NCBI RefSeq assembly: GCF_001468265.1
Contig: NZ_LNRZ01000002.1
Span: 124,001-188,000, forward strand
Length of the DNA stretch: 64,000 bases
From: Sphingopyxis sp. H050
GTDB lineage: Bacteria; Pseudomonadota; Alphaproteobacteria; Sphingomonadales; Sphingomonadaceae
Reading direction: 5' to 3'
Below the pieces are notes generated by a model. It was not told the DNA's origin. It did no database searches and saw nothing but the letters and a program-made list of their open reading frames with translations. The position numbers and the translations under genes are program-made. Of this stretch, positions 48,826 through 58,374 are shown in pieces. Within the stretch, counting starts at the first letter, position 1. Every line of letters begins with the position of its first letter.

Positions 48826-50400
48826 TCATTCAGAAATGATGGGGGCGGCCGTCGGTCGCCCCCGCACCGTCATCACCGCGAGCGACAGCGCCGCGCCGAT
48901 AATCACGAACAGCGCGGGCGCACCCCCCAGCACCGACATCATGCGGATGCCGTCGATCCCCGCCGAGGCGACGAGGACGACCGCTACCAGCCCGACCGCG
49001 ATACCCCACACGCTCTGGACGCCGAACGGCGCTTCGGGCGCATCGGGCGTGATGCCGTGCGTGGACAGCGCGCTCATCGCCGAGACATTGGCGTCCGCTC
49101 CAGCGACGTAAGAGAGAAAGATCGTGAACAGCACGATCCCCGTCACCAGCGGGCCGCCGCCGAGCGCGTCGAACAGACGGAACAGCACGGGATCCGGCCC
49201 CTGCGCCGACAGGATCGCATACAGACCTGCGCCGCTCTGCTGATCGAATGCGATGGTGGCGCCGGCGATTGCGGTCATCCAGACCGCGCCGAACAGCGCG
49301 GGCAGGATCAGGTTGAAGAGGATGAAAGCGCGGACGCTGTAACCCACCGCGAGCCGTCCGAGGAACAGCGCGGTGACCGGCGCCCAGGCAAACCAGTTTG
49401 CCCAATTGAAAATCGTCCATTGCCGGTGCCAGTCGCCATCGACGTCGAGTCCCAGATTGCGCGGTACAAAGGTCCGGACGTAGTCGGCGCCGCCATGAAG
49501 CGACAGACCGACCATCTCCGCAGTCGGCCCGGCGACGAGCACGAAGACGATGATGCCGAAGAACAGCCACGTGTTGAGCACCGACAGCCCGGCGATGCCC
49601 TTTTGCAGGCCGGTCGCGGCTGACATCAGGAAACAGGCGACGATCAGCGCCGCGATGGCCCAGCGCAGCGGCATGCCGCCGCTGAAACCGCCGAGCCCTT
49701 CGACCCCTCCGGCCAGCGCCAATATGCCAGCCCCCATCGATGCGGCCATTCCGGCGACGAGCGCATAAAGGCAGATGATATCGATCCCGGTTCCGACCGG
49801 CCCGTGCGCACGCGGACCCAGCAAAGGCACGAACAGCGACGACAGGCTGAACGGCTCGCGGCGATTATAATAGACGAGCGCGAAGGCGAGCGCCGCGACG
49901 GTGTAGATCGCATAGGGTGTCAGCGTCCAGTGCAGGAACATCGTCGACATGGCGAAGGCAGCGGCTTCGCTGCTGCCCGGCTTCAGTCCCAGCATCGCCG
50001 GCGGGGCGTTAAGGTGGAACAGCGGCTCGGCCGCGCCCCAGAACAGGATGCCGGTGGCGATCGTCGTACAGAGCATGACCGCAAACCAGCGCCAGCGATC
50101 GAGGATGGGCTTCGCTTGCGGCCCGCCGATGATCGTCTTGCCAAGCGGCGACAGCGCGACGGCGGCGAGCAGGAGCAGGAATGCCAAGCCCGCGACCGCG
50201 AACACTGGCCCCAGTCGCAGCAAGATCCAGTCGTTGACCGCCGTCTCGGCCGCAAGGAAATCGGCGCCGAGCCAAAGGCTGCCGATCAGCGCCGCCGACA
50301 GGATCGCGAGCGGGACGAAGAAGACCGGGCGATTGATCGGATGGCGCGGTTGGGTTGGCAAGAGCTCCGCCGTTCGAGCAAGAGGAGAGGCGGTCAGCAT
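48826..50400 (-). CDS. BCCT-family transporter (betaine/carnitine/choline type)
   Basis: Secondary transporter of 524 residues with about 12 membrane helices. Family marks are TGILFWGAAEPLFHL and the aromatic signature RQWTIFNWANWFAWAPVTAL in the substrate-binding helix. SYVAGADANVSAMSALST lies near the end. Substrates of the family are betaine, choline, carnitine or other quaternary amines; which one is unclear. The ATG at 50400 is used; an upstream TTG would add 8 residues. It ends adjacent to the convergent M13 gene with no gap. Confidence 0.9.
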   Translation of the reverse strand: MLTASPLARTAELLPTQPRHPINRPVFFVPLAILSAALIGSLWLGADFLAAETAVNDWILLRLGPVFAVAGLAFLLLLAAVALSPLGKTIIGGPQAKPILDRWRWFAVMLCTTIATGILFWGAAEPLFHLNAPPAMLGLKPGSSEAAAFAMSTMFLHWTLTPYAIYTVAALAFALVYYNRREPFSLSSLFVPLLGPRAHGPVGTGIDIICLYALVAGMAASMGAGILALAGGVEGLGGFSGGMPLRWAIAALIVACFLMSAATGLQKGIAGLSVLNTWLFFGIIVFVLVAGPTAEMVGLSLHGGADYVRTFVPRNLGLDVDGDWHRQWTIFNWANWFAWAPVTALFLGRLAVGYSVRAFILFNLILPALFGAVWMTAIAGATIAFDQQSGAGLYAILSAQGPDPVLFRLFDALGGGPLVTGIVLFTIFLSYVAGADANVSAMSALSTHGITPDAPEAPFGVQSVWGIAVGLVAVVLVASAGIDGIRMMSVLGGAPALFVIIGAALSLAVMTVRGRPTAAPIISE

Positions 50401-50489
50401 GGCGGTCGATCGCAGCGCCGTCAAACGCGGAACGCGTTGCGCGATGAAACGTTGAAGGCCCAGGATTTCCTATTGAAGGAGTGACGTCG

Positions 50490-50861
50490 ATGACCAGGAT
50501 GATTTTGACCGCCGCAACGGCCCTTGCACTGTTCGCTGGCGGGCAAGCTGCGGCGATGCAGAAGCTGCCCGACGGAACGACCGCCGAGGAGCGCGCAAAC
50601 ACCGCGCGCCTCAACGCCGAGCAGCAGGCGAAAGCGAAGGCCGAGCAGGACGCCTATCAGGTGCAGGTCGCCGCTGCCGCGCAGCAGGAAGCCGCCGCGC
50701 AGGCGACCTTCGCTGAAGAAACTGCGGCCTATGAGGCTGAGAAAGCACGCGTCGCAGCGATGGGTGCCGAAGAACGGCAGAAGTGGGAAGCCGACGTCGC
50801 AGCATGCAAGGCGGGCGACGCCACACGCTGCGCGCCGCCGCCGGCCAAACCCAAGAACTGA
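50490..50861 (+). CDS. Exported Ala/Glu-rich coiled-coil protein
   Basis: Protein of 123 residues with a signal peptide (MTRMILTAATALALFAGGQA) and a mature part that is almost one long charged helix (ARLNAEQQAKAKAEQDAYQV, EETAAYEAEKARVAAMGAEE). It ends in a short Cys-containing tail (CKAGDATRCAPPPAKPKN) that could form a disulfide. The ATG at 50490 has a good AAGGA site nine bases upstream. Function is unknown; it may be a periplasmic scaffold. Confidence 0.7.
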   Translation: MTRMILTAATALALFAGGQAAAMQKLPDGTTAEERANTARLNAEQQAKAKAEQDAYQVQVAAAAQQEAAAQATFAEETAAYEAEKARVAAMGAEERQKWEADVAACKAGDATRCAPPPAKPKN

Positions 50862-50912
50862 TCGCTTCCGTTCGCTAGAAAAACGGCTTCGGCGGCTTGC
50901 CGGAGCCCTTTG

Positions 50913-51422
50913 CTATTGCGCCGGCGCTTCGGTCTTTCGGAGCGCTGTTTGGGGCGGCGGCGGAGCGTCCGGTTCAGTGGGCGACGCCTGCGGCGGTGGT
51001 ACGACGGCCACCGGCGGGACCATCGCGATAGGCTCGGGATCGGGGAAGCGGCCGCCATAACGATAGCCATCGTCTGCCGTATCGATCGGCGCTGCGTCGA
51101 TATCGACTTGGCCAAGCCGCCGGAACGGTTCGTCCATTCGGCTCCCGCGCTCGGTGCGAAGCTGCAAACCCACACCATAGCTATCGGCGCAATCGAGACA
51201 GGCGGGCTGCGGCGAGGAGCCGTCGGCGGCAAGAGCATCGGGATTGGCGCTGAGATCGGCAAAAGAAGCAGGCGCATCGCCTTTGCCGCGAAGACCGCCA
51301 CCGACGACGATCGCGCCGAGCAACGCGCCGCCCGCAAGACCGGCGACAGCGAGCAGAAGGCCCAGCGTCCAGCGGCGCGTAATGATATTACGACTCACAG
51401 GCGGTTTGCGCTTCTTGACCAT
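50913..51422 (-). CDS. Single-pass membrane protein with Pro-rich tail
   Basis: Protein of 169 residues with a basic cytoplasmic N-terminus (MVKKRKPPVSRNIITRRW), one membrane helix (LGLLLAVAGLAGGALLGAIV), and an extracytoplasmic region containing PACLDCADSYG. The C-terminus is Pro-rich (VPPVAVVPPPQASPTEPDAP). Such tails often span the envelope or bind cell-wall partners; no family is recognised. It converges on the preceding small gene. Confidence 0.65.
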   Translation of the reverse strand: MVKKRKPPVSRNIITRRWTLGLLLAVAGLAGGALLGAIVVGGGLRGKGDAPASFADLSANPDALAADGSSPQPACLDCADSYGVGLQLRTERGSRMDEPFRRLGQVDIDAAPIDTADDGYRYGGRFPDPEPIAMVPPVAVVPPPQASPTEPDAPPPPQTALRKTEAPAQ

Positions 51423-51651
51423 GCGTCAACAAGGCCATGATGAACGCCAGATTACAAGCGTTCGGCCACTCGTCGGAGCGAGGCCGCCGTTCATCCGGTC
51501 AATCGACACGCTTTCCAGCCCTGTCGAACCTTGCATGCGCCCGGCGTCGGAAAGCGGCATTGAGGACCTGCGGGATGCGGGAGGGCTTGATCTTCCCCGG
51601 TTTCGACTCCCTCGTGTCCCGCATCATCCCCCCGATGAGAGAGGACTCCCC

Positions 51652-51987
51652 ATGTCGAAACTTTCCCTGACCCTAGCCGCCGTCGCGGCCAGTACCACCT
51701 TCACGCCTGCCTTTGCGCAAGGCGATGACGTGCCGCGGGTCGCGGTGCGCTATGACGATCTCAACCTGGACAGCGCCGGCGGCCGCAAGCGGCTCGATCT
51801 GCGCGTTCGCGTGGCGATCCGCGATCTGTGCGATACCCGCGCCAATCGCGACCTGAAATTTCGCGCTGCATCGCTCGAATGCGAAGCCCAGGCGAAGCGC
51901 AGCATCGAGCCGCAACTGGCCGCGCTTTACAACGGCGCCAGCGCGAAATTCGCGAGCGACAAGCCGCCGGTGGTCGCCGCTCCCTGA
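51652..51987 (+). CDS. UrcA-family exported protein
   Basis: Protein of 111 residues with signal peptide MSKLSLTLAAVAASTTFTPA(FA). The UrcA pattern follows: VRYDDLNLDSAGGRKRLDLR, then VAIRDLCDTRANRDLKFRAA with LECEAQAKR, the two Cys expected to form a disulfide. UrcA proteins are small periplasmic proteins common in sphingomonads, without known function. The 229 bases upstream (51423-51651) hold no other gene that I can support. Confidence 0.8.
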   Translation: MSKLSLTLAAVAASTTFTPAFAQGDDVPRVAVRYDDLNLDSAGGRKRLDLRVRVAIRDLCDTRANRDLKFRAASLECEAQAKRSIEPQLAALYNGASAKFASDKPPVVAAP

Positions 51988-52072
51988 CGGCTATCGGTTC
52001 GATGGTGGCCCACGAGCAGGGGGCGCCACGACGGAGGCGGTCATGCCGGGAACGGCATGGCCGCCTTTTTGG

Positions 52073-52804
52073 TCAGCCCTGCATGATCGCCTTGACGTCG
52101 TGCAGATAGGTGCGGCCGATGCGGTGCACGCCGCCCTCGCCGAGGTCGACGCTCCACGCACCGTCGCCATGGTGTTTCAGGCCGACGATGCCTTCGCGGC
52201 GGATCATCTTCGACCGGTGGATGCGCATAAACTGGTCGGGGTCCATCCGCGCCTCCAGCGATTTGATCGTCTGGTGGATCAGCCAGCTTCGTGCGCCGAC
52301 GTGGAGGCGCATATAGTCGCGCTCGGCCTCGATCAGATCGACCTGGCCGGCGTCGATGCGCAGCATCTCGCCGCGGTTCTGGACCCAGAATTCGCTGATC
52401 CACTTGCTCTTTTGCTTGGGGGATCGGTCGGTCGCGCGCCATTCGCGCACCCGCGTCAGTGCCCGGCCAAGGCGATCGGGGGAGACGGGCTTCAAGAGAT
52501 AATCGACCGCAGCGACGTCGAACGCCGCGACCGCATATTGGTCGAAGGCGGTGACGAAGACGACGGCGGGTGGATTGTCGAGCTTGTCGATCGCCGCGGC
52601 GACATCGAGGCCGCTGAGCCCGGGCATCGCGATGTCGCACAGCACGAGATCGGGCGCGAGGGCATCGACCATGCGGAGCGCCGAGGCGCCGTCGCTGGCG
52701 GTGCCGACGAGCGAGATGCCGTCCTGCTGGCCGGCGAGGATCTGGAGCCGCTCGATTGCGAGTGGTTCGTCGTCGACAATCAGCGTGCGGAGCGTCTGGA
52801 GCAT
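52073..52804 (-). CDS. LytTR-family response regulator
   Basis: Transcription factor of 243 residues. The receiver domain starts LRTLIVDDEPLAIERL, with D57 in LVLCDIAMPGLSGLDV and the Lys in VDYLLKPVSPDRLGRAL. The C-terminal LytTR DNA-binding domain follows (QVDLIEAERDYMRLHVGARS; MDPDQFMRIHRSKMIRREGI; RIGRTYLHDVKAIM). The start at 52804 overlaps the kinase stop by one base (TGATG), so both are translated together. The signal and targets are unknown. Confidence 0.92.
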   Translation of the reverse strand: MLQTLRTLIVDDEPLAIERLQILAGQQDGISLVGTASDGASALRMVDALAPDLVLCDIAMPGLSGLDVAAAIDKLDNPPAVVFVTAFDQYAVAAFDVAAVDYLLKPVSPDRLGRALTRVREWRATDRSPKQKSKWISEFWVQNRGEMLRIDAGQVDLIEAERDYMRLHVGARSWLIHQTIKSLEARMDPDQFMRIHRSKMIRREGIVGLKHHGDGAWSVDLGEGGVHRIGRTYLHDVKAIMQG

Positions 52805-53997
52805 CAGCATCCTTCCTGGGCGAGCGGCAGCCACAGTGACACGAAAAAGCCGCCGGTGTCCGATGCTCCCCATTCGCAGCCCGCGACGGGGCCATAGCGC
52901 GTCAGCAGGCGCTCGCGCACATTGCCGAGGCCGAGGCCGGTACCCGATGCGGGAACGGGCGCTTTCGGGTCGATGTCATTCTCGATGCGAACGACGAGCA
53001 GGCCATATTCGTTGGTGGCGGTCAGGCGGATCGCGATCGTCCCCTTGCTGGGCGCAACGCCATATTTGATCGCATTCTCGATAATCGGTTGCAGGATCAG
53101 TACCGGGACGCAGGCGTTTTTGAGCTCGTTCGGCATATCGACCTCGACCTGCAGCCGGTCGGGGAAGCGCGTTTGCTCGATGTCGAGATAGAGCCGCTGG
53201 AGCGCGATTTCCTCGTCGAGGCTGACGAGCTGTTCGGGATCGACCGCGAGGCTGGAGCGGAGGAAGGAGGAAAGGTTCATGATCATCGTTTCTGCCTCGC
53301 TCTTCGATCCCTTGAGGACCAGCGTCGACAGCGAATTCAGCGTGTTGAACAGGAAGTGGGGATTGACCTGATAGTGAAGCGCGCGCAGCTGCGCGGTCTG
53401 CGCCTCGATCCGGAAATGGTTCGCGCGTCGTTCGACCGCGCGCATCTCGTTGGCATAGCCGAAGGCCACATACAGCGCGGCCCAGACGGCGAAGAAGAAA
53501 TACCAGCGGATTGAGCTGTCGAGGATCAGCATTGTTTCCCAGGCGACCGGGAATTTCGACTGCACCTCCTTGATGATCTGTGCGGCGTCGGGCGCGGGAA
53601 ACCAATAGAAGAAGACGAACAGGTTGATCGTTGCATAGACGATGACGAGCGGCACCGCCGCCCCCAGGGCGACGGCAAGGCGGGCGCCGAAGCTGCGCGG
53701 CTGAACGCGCTGGATGAGCTGGTAAAGCACGAAGGTGCAAAGGATGCCGGCGACGACGACGATCGCGCGGCGTCCCGCATATTCCCATTGCTCGGCGCCG
53801 GCGAGCGTGCCGAGCCCCGTGGTGATCAGGAAATAGAGCAGCCACATCGCCAGGATCGAGCCGATCGCGACGCGCGGATTGACGCGCACATCGGCGGCGC
53901 GCCAGTCGGGGGCCGCGGCCAGCATCTTAGCCCGCTGGTCGCGTAGCGCCTCTTTGCGAATGGTCGTATTCATTGGGGCTGCTTTAGCGTCCGTCAT
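52804..53997 (-). CDS. LytS/YehU-type sensor histidine kinase
   Basis: Membrane kinase of 397 residues with four helices at about 44-66, 77-96, 107-132 and 160-182. The His_kinase domain of the LytS family follows: LRALHYQVNPHFLFNTLNSL, the conserved His in NPHFLFN (H214). The ATPase domain has PIIENAIKYGVAP (N-box) and GTGLGLGNVRERL (G box). It forms an operon with the downstream LytTR regulator. An alternative ATG at 53973 would shorten it by eight residues. Confidence 0.92.
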   Translation of the reverse strand: MTDAKAAPMNTTIRKEALRDQRAKMLAAAPDWRAADVRVNPRVAIGSILAMWLLYFLITTGLGTLAGAEQWEYAGRRAIVVVAGILCTFVLYQLIQRVQPRSFGARLAVALGAAVPLVIVYATINLFVFFYWFPAPDAAQIIKEVQSKFPVAWETMLILDSSIRWYFFFAVWAALYVAFGYANEMRAVERRANHFRIEAQTAQLRALHYQVNPHFLFNTLNSLSTLVLKGSKSEAETMIMNLSSFLRSSLAVDPEQLVSLDEEIALQRLYLDIEQTRFPDRLQVEVDMPNELKNACVPVLILQPIIENAIKYGVAPSKGTIAIRLTATNEYGLLVVRIENDIDPKAPVPASGTGLGLGNVRERLLTRYGPVAGCEWGASDTGGFFVSLWLPLAQEGC

Positions 53998-54063
53998 CGG
54001 GGCAATGCTAGCAGACGCCGGACCGCCAGTCGAAGGGGCGGACGCTTTGGTCGAAGAAAATCG

Positions 54064-55530
54064 TCATGCGGCGACCGGCTGGGCGAGCGTGCGGCGCCAG
54101 TTGCCGCGCTTGTAGACGAACCAGCCCATCGCGAGCGAGGCCAGCGAGGAGAGCGGGAAGCTCCACCACAATATGTCGCTGCCGATCAGCGGATAGCCGA
54201 AATAGTAGATACCGAGGCGGATCGGGAACATCGACAGGAACAGGATGACGAGCGGCGGGATGACCGATCCGTTGGCGCGCAGGGTACTGATCAGGACGAT
54301 CGTCGTGCCGAAGGGCAGGAAAGTCCAAGTCGCGATATATTGGATGTTGCGTGCGACATCGATCGCCTCGCTGCCGCTGCCGAGGAACAGCGCCAGCGCT
54401 GCGCGATCGAAAATGAGGAGGAGAATGATCAGCACGCCGGTCATCGCGAGGTTGATCGCGATCCCGCTGTTCGTGACGCCGGCGACGCGGTCCCAGCGTC
54501 CCGCGCCGATATTCTGCGCCGCCATCGAGCTGACCGCGGCGCCGACCGCGAGCGCGGGCATCTGGATATAGTTCCATAGCTGGAGCGTCGCACCATAAGC
54601 GGCAGCGGTAACCAACCCCTCGCGGTTGACGAGTCCGACCATCACGAGCCCGGCGCCGGAGATCACGAGCATCTGCGCGCCCATCGGCAGGCCGCGGCCG
54701 ATGATGAAGCGAAGCTCGCTCCATTTCGGGATCAGATAGGTCAGCTCGCGGCCGCGCAGGCGCAGCACGTGATTCTTCACGTAGAACCAGATGATCATTC
54801 CGGTCAGGCTGATTGTGCCGGCGAGCGCGGTTGCAAGCGCGCTGCCCGCAATGCCAAGCTGCGGAAAAGGACCGAGGCCGAGGATCAGCACGGGGTTGAA
54901 CGCGATATCGAGGACAACCGCCAGGATCATGAACCGCAGCGGCGTCATTGCGTCGCCCGCACCGCGTGAGGCCATCATCAGCGTGATCGAGACCATCGAG
55001 GCGGGTACGGCAAGGAAGGTAACGCGAAGATAATCGTGGGCGAGCGCGAACGCCTCCGGCGGCGTCTTGAGCCAGTGCAGGATCTGGTCCGACGCGAACC
55101 AGCCGAGGATCGCGATCACGATAGAAAAGATCAGCGCCAGCCCGATCACGCCGCCGGTTGCACGGCGCGCCGCGTCAATATCGCCGCGGCCCATCGACTG
55201 GCCGATCAACACGGTCGCCGCCATGCCGAAGCCGAAGAAGGCGCCGAACATCAGGAACATGATGATGTTGGCATTGGCGGTCGCGGCGAGCGCGCTTTCA
55301 CCGAGGAATTGCCCGACCCACACGGAGTTCACCGATCCCGAGAGCGTCTGGAGAATGTTCGAGGCGAGCGTCGGCAGCGCGAAGAGGATCAATGTTTTAG
55401 CGATCGGCCCCTGCGTCAGGTCCATCCGCCCGCCGCCACGCGCTGTCTGGCGCGGCGGGACCGGGCTCGCTGCTGGATCGGCAGCGGCCGCGACGGGCGT
55501 CGGCGTGACGGGGATTTCGCCATCGCTCAC
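54064..55530 (-). CDS. MATE-family efflux transporter
   Basis: Drug/sodium or drug/proton antiporter of 488 residues with 12 predicted helices in two MatE repeats. It starts at GTG (55530), and the N-terminal 45 residues are a hydrophilic tail before [20 protein letters not shown], where [13 protein letters not shown] follows as the family's first repeat. The second repeat has [20 protein letters not shown] and [15 protein letters not shown]. The gene overlaps the valS stop by 4 bases (GTGA), so it is translated from the valS message. The exported compound is not evident. Confidence 0.92.
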   Translation of the reverse strand: MSDGEIPVTPTPVAAAADPAASPVPPRQTARGGGRMDLTQGPIAKTLILFALPTLASNILQTLSGSVNSVWVGQFLGESALAATANANIIMFLMFGAFFGFGMAATVLIGQSMGRGDIDAARRATGGVIGLALIFSIVIAILGWFASDQILHWLKTPPEAFALAHDYLRVTFLAVPASMVSITLMMASRGAGDAMTPLRFMILAVVLDIAFNPVLILGLGPFPQLGIAGSALATALAGTISLTGMIIWFYVKNHVLRLRGRELTYLIPKWSELRFIIGRGLPMGAQMLVISGAGLVMVGLVNREGLVTAAAYGATLQLWNYIQMPALAVGAAVSSMAAQNIGAGRWDRVAGVTNSGIAINLAMTGVLIILLLIFDRAALALFLGSGSEAIDVARNIQYIATWTFLPFGTTIVLISTLRANGSVIPPLVILFLSMFPIRLGIYYFGYPLIGSDILWWSFPLSSLASLAMGWFVYKRGNWRRTLAQPVAA

Positions 55531-58223
55531 CCCAAGCGCGCCAATGCCGCGGTGAGGCGGTCAGCCTCGGCTTCCTTCGCGGCATGATCGGCGCGGGCCT
55601 TTTCAACCGCTTCGGGCTTGGCGCGTTCGACGAATGACGGATTGTTCAGGCGTCCGGCGAGGCCGTCGCGTTCCTTTGCCGCGGCGGCTAGTGCCTTGGT
55701 GAGGCGGTCGCGTTCGGCGGCGATGTCGATTACGCCTTCGAGCGGGACGGTGATCGTCTCGCCCTCGACGACGAGCTGCGCCGAGGCGCCCGCAGGGGCG
55801 GGTTCGAAGCTGACGGTTTCGAGGCGCGCGAGGCGATCGAGCTGCGCCGCGAGCTTATCGGTGCGGCCTTTCAGCGAAGCTGGGAAATGCGCGGCCAGGC
55901 GCGCGCCCGGCGGCAGGCCGAGTTCGGCCTTTGCGGTGCGCAGTTCGCTGACCAGCTTGATCAGCCAGTCGATATCGGCGCTGGCATCGGCATCGCGCTC
56001 GGCGCTCGGCGCGGGCCACTTCGCGGTGATCAGCGGATAATCGGCGCGGTCGCCGAGGCCCGTCCACAGCTCTTCGGTGATGAAGGGCATGAAGGGGTGG
56101 AGCATGACGAGGATCTGGTCGAGCACCCAGCCCGCGACCGCCTTGGTCTCGTCTTCGATCGCGCCTTTGATGAGCTCAAGATACCAGTCGCAGAAGCGGT
56201 CCCACGCGAAGCTGTAGATCGCGTTGGCCGCTTCATCGAAACGATAGGCGGCAAACGCCGTCTCCATCGCCGCGACGGTATCCGCGAGCTCGCCGATGAT
56301 CCAGCGGTTGACCGGCAGCGTCGCGGCAGGTGCCTCGAAGCTGGTCGAGGCCGCAATGCCATTGGCTTCGCAGAAACGCGCGGCGTTCCACAGCTTGGTC
56401 GCGAAGTTGCGATAACCCGCGAGGCGCGCGTCATCCATCTTGATGTCGCGGCCCTGGCTTTCCATCGCCGCCATGAAGAAGCGCAGCGCGTCGGCGCCAT
56501 ATTGGTCGATCAGCCCGAGCGGATCGACGACATTGCCCTTCGACTTCGACATCTTCGCGCCGTCGGGCGCGCGGACGAGGCCGTGGAGGTAGAGCGTCTT
56601 CCAGGGCACGTCGCCCATGAACTCCATCCCCTGCATCGCCATCCGCGCATCCCAGAAGAAGAGGATGTCGAAGCCGGAGATAAGGACGTCGTTGGGATAG
56701 TGGCGCTTGAGGAGGTCGGTGTTCGCGGGCCAGCCGAGCGTCGCGAAGGGCCAGAGCGCGGAGGAGAACCAGGTGTCGAGGACGTCTTCGTCGCGGGTAA
56801 GCGCGACGCCTGTGCCCGCTTCGGCTTGCGCTTCCTCTTCGGTCTCGGCGACGAAGATACGACCGTCTTCGGCATACCAGGCCGGAATCCGGTGGCCCCA
56901 CCAGAGCTGGCGCGAGACGCACCAGGGCTGGATATTCTCCATCCAGTTGAAGAAGGTCTTTTCCCACGTCTTGGGGACGATGTTGATCCGCCCATCGCGC
57001 ACCGCCGCCATCGGCGGCTGCGCCAGCGTTTCGGCGTCGACATACCATTGATCGGTCAGCCACGGCTCGATCACCACGCCGCCGCGGTCGCCGAACGGGG
57101 TCTGGATCGTGCGCGGCTCGGCGTCATGCTCGCCGCCGTCCTTATCGGTGTACGGGATCAGGAATCCGAGTTCCTTCATCCGCGCTACGACCAGTTCGCG
57201 CGCGCCATCGACACCGTCGCGCTTGAAGCGGTGGAGGCCGAGATACTCGTCCGGGATCAGCCCGTCGCTCGTCTGGATGACGTTCGCGTCGCCGTCGAGC
57301 ATGTTGAGCATCTCGCCGGGCTTGAACCCCGCGCGCTTGCCGACGTCGAAGTCGTTGAAGTCGTGCCCCGGGGTGATCTTCACCGCGCCGCTGCCCAATT
57401 CGGGATCGGCATGTTCGTCCGCGACGATCTTGAAGCGGCGGCCGGTGATCGGCTGCAGGATATCCTTGCCGATTACGCTCTTGTAGCGCGCATCGTCGGG
57501 GTGGACCGCGACCGCCATGTCGGCGAGCATCGTCTCGGGGCGCGTCGTCGCGACCTCGATATAATCGCGTGCCCCCAAAGGATTATTGGCGTCGAGCGTC
57601 ACGCCGTCGGCGAGCGGATATTTGAAGTGCCAGAAGCCGCCTTGGACCTCGTGCGTCTCGACCTCGAGGTCCGAGATGGCGGTCTTGAGCTTCGGATCCC
57701 AGTTTACGAGACGCTTGTCGCGGTAGATCAGGCCCTTTTTGTGCAGGTCGACGAAGACCTTGACCACCGCTTTGGTGAAATGCGGGTCCATCGTGAACTG
57801 CTCGCGCGACCAGTCCATCGAGCAGCCGAGACGGCGGAGTTGGCCGGTGATCTGGCCGCCGCTTTCGGCCTTCCACTGCCAGACCTTCTCGACGAACTCT
57901 TCGCGCGTATAGTTCGTGCGCTTGTCCTGCCGCTCCTCGAGCTGGCGCTCGACAACCATCTGCGTCGCAATCCCGGCATGGTCCATGCCGACGACCCACA
58001 GCGCATCCTTGCCGCGCAGCCGTTCGTAGCGGATGAGCACGTCCTGCAACGTGTTGTCGAGCGCATGGCCGATGTGCAGCGCGCCGGTGACGTTCGGCGG
58101 CGGGTTGACGATCGTGAAGGGGGTGGCGTCGGGACGGTGCGGGCGAAACAGCCCGCGACTTTCCCACTCAGTGGCCCATTTCGCCTCGATTGCGGCGGGA
58201 TCGAAGGTTTTTTCCATCGGCAT
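55527..58223 (-). CDS. valS: Valyl-tRNA synthetase
   Basis: Class I aminoacyl-tRNA synthetase of 898 residues that charges tRNA-Val. HIGH motif: [12 protein letters not shown] near residue 46; KMSKS motif: [14 protein letters not shown] near 553. NPPPNVTG precedes the HIGH motif as in ValS. The editing (CP1) domain has [20 protein letters not shown]. The C-terminal coiled-coil arm (about 830-898, [20 protein letters not shown]) is characteristic. An ATG two codons later (58217) is an alternative start. The tRNA-Val(CAC) gene at 10864 is one of its substrates. Confidence 0.97.
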   Translation of the reverse strand: MPMEKTFDPAAIEAKWATEWESRGLFRPHRPDATPFTIVNPPPNVTGALHIGHALDNTLQDVLIRYERLRGKDALWVVGMDHAGIATQMVVERQLEERQDKRTNYTREEFVEKVWQWKAESGGQITGQLRRLGCSMDWSREQFTMDPHFTKAVVKVFVDLHKKGLIYRDKRLVNWDPKLKTAISDLEVETHEVQGGFWHFKYPLADGVTLDANNPLGARDYIEVATTRPETMLADMAVAVHPDDARYKSVIGKDILQPITGRRFKIVADEHADPELGSGAVKITPGHDFNDFDVGKRAGFKPGEMLNMLDGDANVIQTSDGLIPDEYLGLHRFKRDGVDGARELVVARMKELGFLIPYTDKDGGEHDAEPRTIQTPFGDRGGVVIEPWLTDQWYVDAETLAQPPMAAVRDGRINIVPKTWEKTFFNWMENIQPWCVSRQLWWGHRIPAWYAEDGRIFVAETEEEAQAEAGTGVALTRDEDVLDTWFSSALWPFATLGWPANTDLLKRHYPNDVLISGFDILFFWDARMAMQGMEFMGDVPWKTLYLHGLVRAPDGAKMSKSKGNVVDPLGLIDQYGADALRFFMAAMESQGRDIKMDDARLAGYRNFATKLWNAARFCEANGIAASTSFEAPAATLPVNRWIIGELADTVAAMETAFAAYRFDEAANAIYSFAWDRFCDWYLELIKGAIEDETKAVAGWVLDQILVMLHPFMPFITEELWTGLGDRADYPLITAKWPAPSAERDADASADIDWLIKLVSELRTAKAELGLPPGARLAAHFPASLKGRTDKLAAQLDRLARLETVSFEPAPAGASAQLVVEGETITVPLEGVIDIAAERDRLTKALAAAAKERDGLAGRLNNPSFVERAKPEAVEKARADHAAKEAEADRLTAALARLG

Positions 58224-58279
58224 AGCCGGGGGGCTTTGCCAGCCGGGGCGCGAGGCGGCAAGGGGGAACGCGTCTCGTT

Positions 58280-58363
58280 CCCGTTCGCATCGAGCGAAGT
58301 CGAGATGCCCGTCATTGGGGCACGCCTTCGGTGTGTCTCGACTTCGCTCGACACGAACGGGAT
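58280..58363. repeat. Palindromic repeat with CGAGCGAAGTCGAGA arms (valS copy)
   Basis: Left arm CCGTTCGCATCGAGCGAAGT (then CGAGATGC) and right arm GTGTCTCGACTTCGCTCGAC (then ACGAACGG) are inverted repeats around about 30 bases. Same family as 37929-38013, in reverse relative orientation of the two arm variants. It lies between the S9 peptidase and valS genes. Confidence 0.75.
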
Positions 58364-58374
58364 TTGAAAGCTCC